Below are positions 1 to 9,343 of a stretch of 64,000 bases of DNA, piece after piece (positions within the stretch are counted from its first letter, which is position 1; each line of letters starts with the position of its first letter). The DNA is from Symsagittifera roscoffensis (taxonomy: Eukaryota; Xenacoelomorpha; Acoela; Convolutidae). The stretch covers positions 82,579,847 to 82,643,846 of the forward strand of contig NC_087064.1 of NCBI RefSeq assembly GCF_963678635.1, in the 5' to 3' direction. The notes beneath the pieces are model-generated. The model was not told the DNA's origin, ran no database searches, and saw only the letters and a list, made by a program, of their open reading frames with translations. The translations under genes were made by a program, and so were the position numbers.

Positions 1-2517
1 GCTAAATTGAACAAAAAAACACTTTCATAGCCTCATGATAATTTTGTGGAAAAAATTTATGTTGGTTAGTTTGACAGTTTGACGTTTTTTCATTTTATAC
101 ACCAAAACTTGGTAGCGTCAGCATAACTCGATCAAATATTAAATATAAATTCACGCAATTCGTTTACGCGCATGGAAGCGAGGACTTATTAAACATCTTA
201 AGCAACTTTCAACACATATTTTGACGTATTCACGTCTTCCTACACGCTTAATATTTTTCCTTATACTGCTTTGAAAGCTGAGGTAGAAAGTCAACACATT
301 CAAACGCAACCACTGAAGGTGCGTGTACAATAAAAAAGGAAATCACGTACACGTAACGCCTGGTTTAAAACGATTGAAAGGCAGCAAAATTGCGTAAGCC
401 TCAAAAACTTCCATTTATAGCAAGTTGTAATGAGGGCATCAGGTAAAAATTAGTATAAAAGAGGAAGAAAATACTGATTGAGTACAAACAAATCGTGCCG
501 TCTTTGGAACTTCTAAACTGAAGGGCTTATGGTAGAGGGGCTTTATGAAACATCATACTGATAAAAACGACACACAGATAAAAACGACACACAGATAAAA
601 ACGACGCCAGCCTAAAAAATTGAACAGAGTGGTTGCAGTTCACCATATCAAATCGAGTCTCACGCCCGCAAAGGCACGACTTTTTAGTCCACAAGCTCTT
701 TAAAGCTCATTGAACCACAGGCTCGTCGATTTTAAAGAATCTTTTGTTATTGCAATTTCTTTCTTAAATAAGGACTTGAATGGAAAATCTAAAATGTAGT
801 ATACATTTTGGTTCAATGAACCCTAATAAACCTTATTGTTCCGACCATTTGAAAAATGGGGAGTAACTTTGTATTCGGGTGTGCTTTAGAGTTTTTGTTT
901 TCCACGCAAAATCAGCTACCACGAATAGTTATCGGAGAGAGTTGAGTGATATATCAAACTAAACCCCTTTTAGTCGTGATTCGAATGACATTAAAAAAAT
1001 TTCAAAAAGTTTTTTCGATATTGAGAAAAACTGGTTTAAAGTTTTTGATTTTTGCTTCAAATTTTATCGAATAAAGCGAGCGAGCAGGCCTACAACAGCT
1101 TAATTATACCAAATTTAAGCCCTGAAAATTTAGTTTTAAGCAAATTAAATTAGTTTTTGATTTTTTAAGCTCCATTTTGGGAGCAAAAAATTGGAAAAAA
1201 AAATGATTTTTTTTTTCGTTTCTGTGGTAACTGGTATTTTCTACATAAATTGATTTTCAATTTGCTTCTTTTACTGAATATGCCTTATCTCTGGCTTCTC
1301 GTTCAGCGTCTTTTAACACAACATGCCGGGCAAAAAATGACACTGATTTGAAAAAACTTTTTTGTATTTTTTAAGACTATGGTCGTAACATTCTGTGCTA
1401 CTTCCACAATAACCGGCTATCCTTGTTTCTTGATTGCTTCTGTTGGATAATAATCCCGCAAACATGAAACAAATACTGAAGTTTGAAGTCTGTTTAAATG
1501 CAACTCAAATCTCAAATATTTCGGCAGATTTTTCTTCTATATGCCGTTATTAACCTTTAGTAACCAGGAATGGGGTAAAACATTTTGTTCCCAAAAAAAT
1601 TGTTTTCAACGGAAAATATTTGCCTTTTCTTTGTCCAATTCTTGTCATGTCTTACTGAAAACAATTGAGATGCAAACTGAAAGATATCTTCAAATTATTT
1701 TCAACTGCCGCTATAGAAACGCAGGTTTTTAAGCATTTCTATAGCCAAATTGCCTCGGAGCTTTCCATAGCGCTTCTTACTTGTTGAAATGTCTCTTAAG
1801 GCTAGTGGAAGATGCAATAGCCGTAAAACACCCCCAATAAAACCAACTGTCTTCGATCTATCAAAATAATGCCAGAAGCAGTATACGGTATAAAAATTCA
1901 AGTATACGGAAGACTACAATAAATACGAAAGCTAACCAATTTTTAAAAAATTTTCAAAGAGTATTGAAAAAAAACATAACCGACGGATAGTTGGAAAAAC
2001 GTCAATAACCTTAAGGACACTGAAAAACAAAACCGAAACAAAACCATTTAAAATTGAAACAAGACTGCTTGTATAAAATTTATTCGCGCCCTTTGCATTT
2101 TTGCACTCGGAGAGTTCAAATTTCCTTCGTTCTTTCTGGGCTAACGAATTTGAAATGAACTTGAAAAATGAATCAATACGAATCAATAAAAATCAGATTT
2201 GAGCGTGAAAAAAAGACTTCTAAAGAAACATCAAACAAAACCATGAGTGTCGTTATTTGCTGCGATTGTAGCCTCGAAAACTCTTTGCGACAAATGATTT
2301 GTTCATTTCGCTGATTTTATAGTTATGTTTCGTTTGTAGTCCAGTGTTGCTGGCCCCCGAAGGGACAGTAGGGCATGTCTCCGTAAAATTAATTTATTTC
2401 GAAGAGAGCTTAGCTCTCCTGCTCCTGCGACCTATGTGAGCTTCAGGTATTCAGCTACGCGAGAGGAGTTTAGCCATCGACGGAGGATATTCAGAGCTGT
2501 TTAGCTGCCAGGACAGA
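1..2517. other. AT-rich DNA without recognisable genes
   Basis: I find no coding exon, RNA gene or element boundary here. The short open frames contain no family motif and are interrupted at the density expected of AT-rich non-coding DNA. The only structure is a small tandem repeat at 560-605, listed separately. The stretch at 2340-2517 is less AT-rich and leads into the LINE relic, so it may be a further unrecognised part of that element. Confidence 0.5.
560..605. repeat. 17-bp tandem repeat, about 2.7 copies
   Basis: The unit GATAAAAACGACACACA is repeated twice in full and then partly, without mismatch in the full copies. It looks like a small minisatellite with no gene around it. Confidence 0.85.
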
Positions 2518-4233
2518 CAAAAATGGCACAAATCCAAATCTCTTGTCGAAAACTATCGGCCAATCTGTACAACATCCATCCCTTCAATGATCTTTGAAAA
2601 ATGTGTTTTGCTAACTCTCTACGGCCATTAAAATGACTATGTTCATCCAACTCAATCCGTCTTTCGACACGGGCGCTTCAGCTAATCAAATATCTTGACA
2701 ACATCTACATGGCTCTAGAGTCACTGACAATATACACGTGATATACACCGACGACTTTGAAAAGCCTTCTACCGCGTCGACCATGGAATTTCGGTCCAAA
2801 TTACTCCAGTTTATTTATTCAGAGCTACCTCACAGGTCAAGCTCAACAAGTTTAAGTCGAAGATTGTCTATCTTAACGCATTGAAGTGAAGTACCACAAG
2901 ATGGCATCCTTGCAGTCTTTTTTTGTGGTTTTCATCAGCGACATGCTAGCACAATCGACAAAGCATCGCCTATCCTATTCGCAGATGACGCTAAATTAAT
3001 CAAACTCGAAACAAAAATGCCCAGAACTTCCAGCAATACCAAACAACTATACAAATAGACAACAACTGACGAAATGCTATTCAGTGTTAAGAAATGCAGC
3101 CACTTAACGATAATGAGTTCTGCTAAGAATTGATTCCTTTTTAATGACAAACGAATTTGTATTGTTGACGAGCAACCAAAAATCAGCGTTCTTATCAACA
3201 GTGAGCTAAATTGGGAATCCCACGTAAAAATGTCACTCAATTTCCAAAGCCAACTCCACATTCTGTTCGAATAAAAGAAACTCCTAATTTATCGAGTGCT
3301 ATCAAACTCAACCTGTACAAAAGCATGGTTTAACCAGAATTAGTCTATTCAACGCCATTCATCGCCTCAAACATCCAGACAATGTGACGTCTCGAATCTT
3401 TTCAAAAAACAATCTGCGAATGGATTATAAACACCAACGGTTACAAAGACGCGCTAAAAACATCCTGCCTATTCCATACTTTCTACGAATAGTCTACATT
3501 TTGCTTCAATCAAAACTAATAAGCAACTACTACAACTGCCTTTTTCAGTAACATCACCCAAACTTGTTTCAGCGTTAGAAGACCCACGAAGACATGTGCT
3601 GAACGAAACTACTGGAATCGTACACTACGACTCGCAAACCTATCAAGAGACATCGCAATGTCAAACACTGCTGGACTCAAGAACAGACTACTCAAAATCT
3701 TCTGCGCTCACTTCAAGTCGAACAACTGGAAATCCACCTCAATTTAAATAATAAAAGCCTCTAACTGACCCCACTGCGGCTGAGACCAGAGGTGGATTTA
3801 GGGGGGGGGGGGGGCGGACGTTCCCTTTTCCTTCAGGGATTCGACCTCCTGCCGACCCAAAGGGTCCCCCTTTGGTACTTTTTAAGAAATTCATTTTTGG
3901 CCGACCGACCCTAAAATTTTTCTAAGGGTACCATTGGCGCCAATATATACTAACTTAAAGGGGGAGCGCGCGCCAAAAAAACGCGATTTTTTTTGTCAAA
4001 ATTTTCCAAAAAGTGCCCAAAAATTTGGTCGACCTAAAAAAGTCGTCAAAATTTTCGAAAATTTTTTGAAATCCGCCCCCCCCCCCCCCACACTCGAGAA
4101 AATCCTAGATCCACCCCTGGCTGAGACAATCAAAACCTTGCAAGCCAAACAACAAAAAAGATGCAAACTTCGCGAATACTTATTGTGCCGCACACAGCCA
4201 GCTCGAAAAATAACAATTAAATACTTGAAATAA
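2518..4233 (+). pseudogene. Decayed LINE reverse transcriptase (Jockey/CR1-like)
   Basis: This is a relic of a non-LTR retrotransposon ORF2. Translating the plus strand in changing frames gives an ENYRPI-type entry to the reverse transcriptase domain near 2545. The catalytic box appears as LFADD (the usual Y/FADD) near 2975-2990, followed by a lysine-rich thumb region. The C-terminal end is the open stretch 4123-4233, ending KITIKYLK-stop. Many stops and frameshifts break the reading, so it is dead. A hAT-like MITE has inserted into the last part (3787-4119), and removing the MITE with one copy of its 8-bp target duplication rejoins the frame. Clade assignment within the APE-type LINEs is tentative. 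Confidence 0.7.
3787..4119. mobile_element. 333-bp hAT-type MITE with 8-bp target duplication
   Basis: A short non-autonomous DNA transposon. The left end reads CAGAGGTGGATTTAGG and the right end is the inverted complement of CAGGGGTGGATCTAGG, giving imperfect terminal inverted repeats. The target duplication GCTGAGAC is present at 3779-3786 and 4120-4127, and an 8-bp duplication is the hAT hallmark. Inside are a poly-G run near the left end and a poly-C run near the right end, so it could fold into a long hairpin. No transposase is encoded. It interrupts the LINE relic and is therefore younger than it. Confidence 0.85.
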
Positions 4234-5900
4234 ATTCTCAAGCAGGATTCTTTCACAAGTTTTCATGATCCGTATATTCAGATTTGTATTGAATAGAATT
4301 CATTTAAAAAAAAACCTAACCTGAGACAATTGAATATGAAATTAGCATCGGAATAAAACTCACCAAGCAGTCAAAAAGACGACAATAATCGATTAGGCAT
4401 CTTTAAGGCGCGTTAAAACTTTCATTGGCCTTACTCAAAAGATAGCCAAAAGATAGTTGAAAACGATTTCACGGAAACTAAAAAATAATAATTGAAAAAC
4501 TCCGATTTCAAAGGAAAACTATATCAAGCTTAACTTTCAAGTGAAGTTATGCGTGGCATTTTTTTCTCAAAAGTATCTCATTTAGAGAAGCAAAATTAAG
4601 TGTTTTCACAACTAGAAAACCAAAATTAAGTGTTTTCAAAACCCCTCATCAAAACACACGCGCATAAAAAACCATCCACGCTCATCGAACGACATAAATT
4701 AGGAGCCCAATACGATATAATATGGACCAAAATACTATAAGCCGAAACCTTCAGAACCGATTAAACACAAACTTAAAACAAAAACATAACTTACAGATAA
4801 TTGAAAAATTTGGAATGAACTCACTTTTTAGCTCGTTTAATTTCACGAAACAGTTATATCTGACTTTTTCCTATATATCTAATCACATGTGCAGTTTTCT
4901 TATTCACAATTGCAGTCCGAGAAAGAAGAAATCAGAAATTCTTATTCTTTGATAAATCTTAGTAAAAACAAACTAAATAAGAAAATTAAAGATATACGGA
5001 ATAAACGCTCTATGAATTTCAAGAACAATTTTTTTAAATTAACTCAAATTTTAGAAAACTGTACCAATAGGTTGAATTTGTAGTCCGCTGGGAAATTTGA
5101 AAACTAAAAACCACTTTCGAAACTAAAGGCGATCAGGTTTTTTGTGATCTTTCTACTTTTGTTGTTTGATAGGAGTTTGTCTTCCTTTGAACAAAGGAAA
5201 TGAATTGAACTTATCAAACGCCAAACCGCGAAAAATCACTTTCTTAAAAATCATCAAGATCATGCACGACTCTTTACTGGGTTCATTGATTCTTAAAAAC
5301 ATAGCCAACAAGCAGTTGGAAAAGAGTCAATGAACGCAAGTAAACTGAAAAAGAGCACTGACTTTTTTTTTCAAAAAATCTCCACTTTCGAACCTCAAAT
5401 AACAAAATAGATCGCCCTAAAGCTCTTTAAATTTCTAAAACAATATATAATTGACTTTCTTGATAAATTTAACACAATTTAAGAAAGTTGGATCGATAGG
5501 TATTTTTTTATTTCGCTGAGAAATCTGATAATTAAATACCATTTAAAAAAATAAGAAGTCGATCTTGTTTTTCTTGACCTTCATACTTTTGTTTTTCGAT
5601 CGTGGAGATTACATTCTTTTTAACAAAGGAAATGAACTGAAACTAAAAAGAAAAGAAAAGTTAAACCTGAAAAAAAAACGAAAAAAAGCATCATGACCTT
5701 TACAAGCGTCTGAACTACGTTTATCGACTCTTAGGAAGACTGGTGTTACAACAATTCGGATGTGGTTAATTTGAGTTGGTACCAGCAACAACAGCAATTT
5801 TCGCACAGAGGGGTAGCTGCGCTTCGCAAACACTTGCGAGAGCCCGACCAAAAAGCAGCTCTATCAAATTAAATAAGAAGTATAAATAAGCCTCGAATTA
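4234..5900. other. No recognised gene; diverged direct repeat
   Basis: Roughly 5050-5215 and 5485-5645 are diverged direct copies of each other: both run through GAAATxTGA, a GATC-rich stretch and end in AACAAAGGAAATGAA(C/T)TGAA. A possible exon lies at about 4916-5083, behind a good acceptor (pyrimidine tract then TTGCAG); its reading is lysine/asparagine-rich and ends NRLNL-stop. I do not recognise it and cannot find a convincing partner exon, so I do not call a gene. Confidence 0.35.
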
Positions 5901-5907
5901 GCTAAAA

Positions 5908-5993
5908 CTCGGCTACGTTTAGGATTCAAATCTGCGATCTACTGCAATCAAGAGATTTTGAGCCCCACGCACTATCCAATCAGCCACGCGACA
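5908..5993 (-). ncRNA. tRNA-Leu(CAA)-like pseudogene or tRNA-derived SINE head
   Basis: On the minus strand the sequence has an A-box-like TGGCTGATTGG (5976-5986), an anticodon arm with loop CTCAAAA (anticodon CAA by position), a long variable region and a B-box-like GATTTGAATCC (5922-5932). The order and spacing fit a class II (Leu/Ser) tRNA. The anticodon stem needs two wobble pairs and has a mismatch, and the T-stem and acceptor stem do not pair properly. A functional tRNA is therefore unlikely; a tRNA pseudogene or the 5' head of a SINE fits better. Confidence 0.4.
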
Positions 5994-6906
5994 AACACTA
6001 GTCACCAATAAAGCAGCTACATATGCTAATAACTTGCCAATGCGATTCAGCAAAAATGGCGCAAAATACAAATAGACTCAATTTTGCATGTAATAATTTG
6101 GAATATAACAAACTGGAAGCATCCACAGTAACTTTGCATGTAACAAATTGCAAAGCATAAAGCCACATTATGCATTTCAAAAAATTTCTGAGATAAATTC
6201 AGTTACAAAATTTCTGAAATTGTGTTTTCATTATTTTTATGTTGTTCGAAACAAATCACTTCTTTCGGTTCATTTGATGAATTGAAAATGCACCAACTGT
6301 GTTAACTTAATCCTATTCGAATGTCAAAGCACATGCTATCAGTAAGCTGTAAAAGTTCCCCACCATTATTGGGGTGCCGCACCAATATTTGCGACTTAGG
6401 TTGGAAAAAAGAAGGCTCGTAGTAATACACTCGCTTCGAAAGTGTAAATAACTACCAGTTACTTCATATGTATTTGTCGTACATTATTTTGCAGCGAAAT
6501 GTTAAAAATCAACGGCACATTCAAAATTCCTTGCCTCTTCATGAACAAGAATAACCAGTTGATGTGCAAGTGACACCGACATATCGACCAGACTTCGACG
6601 CAATTAAAGCGACAAAAAATTGTGGGTAAAATTGTCACGCCATTTATGGGGAGGTTTGTACTGGCTCAAGCGTTCAATTCAACGTCTTAAATTTCGAGAA
6701 AATGCATCGCTATGAAGCTGAAAAAAAATCATTCCACTGACAAGTAAAATCTAATAAGGATGGAATTCAACTTAACCTCAAAATAGTTAGGCTAGAAAAA
6801 TTACTGATTGAAAACATAGTCGTTTATCGGCAAACATTCAGTCACCACTTAATTAAATTCAACAACTTAATTTTCATGCTCTGCAAATGTTGAAAACGAG
6901 ATAAAT
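5994..6906. other. No recognised feature
   Basis: AT-rich DNA between the tRNA-like sequence and the LTR element. I see no splice-flanked exon, repeat or element end. Confidence 0.5.
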
Positions 6907-6911
6907 ATACT
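6907..6911. repeat. Target-site duplication, left copy (ATACT)
   Basis: The five bases ATACT abut the left LTR and recur exactly at 17173-17177 outside the right LTR. A 5-bp duplication is typical of Ty3/gypsy integrases and fixes the ends of the element. Confidence 0.95.
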
Positions 6912-7350
6912 TATAATATTCCGTATCTGGCGGATGGATAATACGGGTATACTGTCGTCTACTGTTATGCGAGCTGTTCAATTGGTAATGTTATTTAGCA
7001 CTACTGGCTATCAATTGTATTTAGATTGGATTCATTATTTAGATATGTCTCGAGCGGTAAAGACCTATCTTGCTTTAAAGGATGCTGGTTCCGATTCCTA
7101 GCTTCTGATATTTCGCAAGTCGATCGGCGCAAGTAAGAGCATGATTGGTATAGTTTATTAAGTTGATCTCTATTCAATTGATTCGTAGCTCGGTTTAAAT
7201 CTCCAATGATTGGTATTAATTACCATCAATGTTTACATAGTTAAATAAATATATGATGCAGCTCTATTTTAACATCAAGGTGAATTATGTAATCTATTCG
7301 GTTCAGATGGTTAATTAGAATGAATGACATCATGAAGGGATGATGTCACA
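6912..7350 (-). repeat. 3' LTR of the gypsy element
   Basis: 439 bp; I see no mismatch to the LTR at 16734-17172. On the coding strand it starts TGTGACATC and ends ATATTATA, so the ends are TG...TA rather than the canonical TG...CA. A polyadenylation hexamer AATAAA lies on the coding strand at 7154-7159. A TATA-like run is at 7245-7256. The polypurine tract expected just upstream (from 7351 upward on the plus strand) is weak: only a short GTGAGGTTG-like stretch is seen. Confidence 0.95.
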
Positions 7351-9343
7351 CAACCTCACAAGAAGAAGTCTTCCCGGGTGGTTGAAGTGTTTCATCAGAT
7401 ACATTTACAATAATTCACATAATAATTTAAGACTGCTTTGATTAAGAATATGTACAAGTATCAATATGGTATGGGTCTATCAAAAGTTATATCGCAATAA
7501 TTTAATAAACTCATAATATTAGAAGCACAGTTTATTAATTCAATTTATAAAACGAGAGAAGATAAATTATTTTAAACTTAAATGGGAGATAATTTTTAAG
7601 CAAGCCACCTTGAGTCGGGGTATGGGAGTTAAAGTGATAGATGATAAGGATAAATTAATGATATCATGATGTATTCAGTTGTCAACTGTAACTAAATTTC
7701 CACGGCAAGAACTGTCGTGTGGAGTAGCTGAATAGTTTTGGTCGTCGTTTCGTTTTAATTTTTGATATCGCTGTCTTCGTTCGTTGTTGCCTTTCATTCT
7801 TTTTGTGCTCGTTTGATGCTGAAGTCTTTTTGATATGAGGCGGTGTGGTTCCAATCGTTGCCTCATAGATTGTGAATTGCTTATCAACAACTTAACAGTG
7901 ATATGTTTTGTTGATTTCTTCACGATTTCTTTTGAAAATTTTCAACTAGCTTAGCAATTAGTACTTTATATTACTTGCTAAAGGTTGATATTTCATTTAC
8001 TGTTCGTTGTCTATTTTTCAGAAGTCTTCTGGTCTTCATCGTATGGGCGTTTTGTGCCTTTATTGGCCTTACTCCCTGAATGAAGGTGATCGACTTTTTT
8101 CTTTGAAAAAGTCAAAATTACACATTTCTACGATGTTTTTGCATTGATCGCGATCATCGTATTGTGTGTAGTGTCTGGCTTTTTTTTTTTTCAGTTCTTT
8201 TCTTCTACTGTAGCTGCACTTCACTCCTATAGGCTATTCAGACAATTTGCTGGTTCGCCTGAGCAAAATTTGGCGTCAGTTAGAGTAGTTGATAAATTAC
8301 TTTTTTTTTTTTTTTCCATTAATTTCGTTTATCTTTTTTTGATATCTTCTTGGCATTCAAGATTCGTGTGTTGTTCTTCAGTATCACTGACAACCTTTTA
8401 GGGTTGCCTAACAAGCACATTGGATGTTTGTTGGCTCATTTGAACGCTTTCTTTCTGAATTTCTACGAAGATATCCCTCGAATTTTATATTTTTTCTTGT
8501 TTTGCCTATCATAATACATGGGAATAGTGTAAATTGATGTATTTCTCCAAATTTTGATCTGCTAGTGGATCGACTTCCTGCCTGTTCCTTATTGGTGGTC
8601 TAATGATTACTGAGCCCAAAAAATTTCTTTCTTCTCTAGCTAATATTTTTGGGGGGAGCAGAATCTTTTTATTCGTAATGTTTAAACGTTGGCAACAGGT
8701 GGATTTTTCGAGATCTCGCGAAGTTGACTTCTCCTAGTGAGCCGACTTCCTGCCTGTTCCTCATTGGTCGTCTAATGATCACTGAGCCCAAAAAAATTGG
8801 TTCTTCGTTAGCTAAAATTTTTGGGGGGAGCAGAAACTTTTTATTCGTAATGCTTAAACATGGGCAACAGGTGGATTTTTCGAGATCTCGCGAAGTTGAC
8901 TTCTCCTAGTGAGCCGACTTCCTGCCTGTTCCTCATTGGTCGTCTAATGATCACTGAGCCCAAAAAAATTGGTTCTTCGTTAGCTAAAATTTTTGGGGGG
9001 AGCAGAAATTTTTTATTCGTAATGCTTAAACATGGGCAACAGGTGGATTTTTCGAGATCTCGCGAAGTTGACTTCTCCTAGTGAGCCGACTTCCTGCCTG
9101 AGTCCTAGTTGGGCCTTGAAGGTATTCCACGGGTTCAAAGCGGTTGTATTACGTATATTTCGACTTGGGTGTCAGTTTTTCAGAAAAGCTCAACTTGAGG
9201 AAATGAGTTTTCTCGAAATTTTATACTTTTTCTGTTTTATTTTGGTTTTTTCGTGACTTCAATTGTATCGATTGGGTGATTTTGGAGCTTACATTGTTAA
9301 GAATGCATGCATGAACGTTACTAGCTGATATCGTGATTTTTCG
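7351..9343 (-). other. 3' non-coding region of the gypsy element
   Basis: About 2 kb between the pol stop codon and the 3' LTR, unusually long for a gypsy element without env. On the coding strand the only open frame of note is 7923-7675 (82 codons, very rich in Lys/Arg/Gln), which resembles no family I know and may be chance. Poly-A runs on the coding strand occur near 8170-8180 and 8300-8320. The 172-bp tandem repeats are listed separately. No envelope gene is present. Confidence 0.7.
8562..9098 (-). repeat. 172-bp tandem repeats in the element's 3' region
   Basis: Three full units start at about 8562, 8734 and 8906, with a partial fourth to about 9098. Each contains GACTTCCTGCCTG near its start and a GGGGGGAGCAGAA motif mid-unit. 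The second and third units are almost identical and the first is more diverged, so the array grew recently. Plus-strand open frames across it simply repeat the unit and are not genes. Confidence 0.9.

Noticed and set aside
1541-2186. Short open frames in the first 2.2 kb
   Set aside because: No motif, splice context or composition different from AT-rich background.
8724-9256. Three near-identical plus-strand open frames starting MTSPSEPTSC or MGNRWIF
   Set aside because: They are the 172-bp tandem repeat of the element's 3' non-coding region, antisense to the element.
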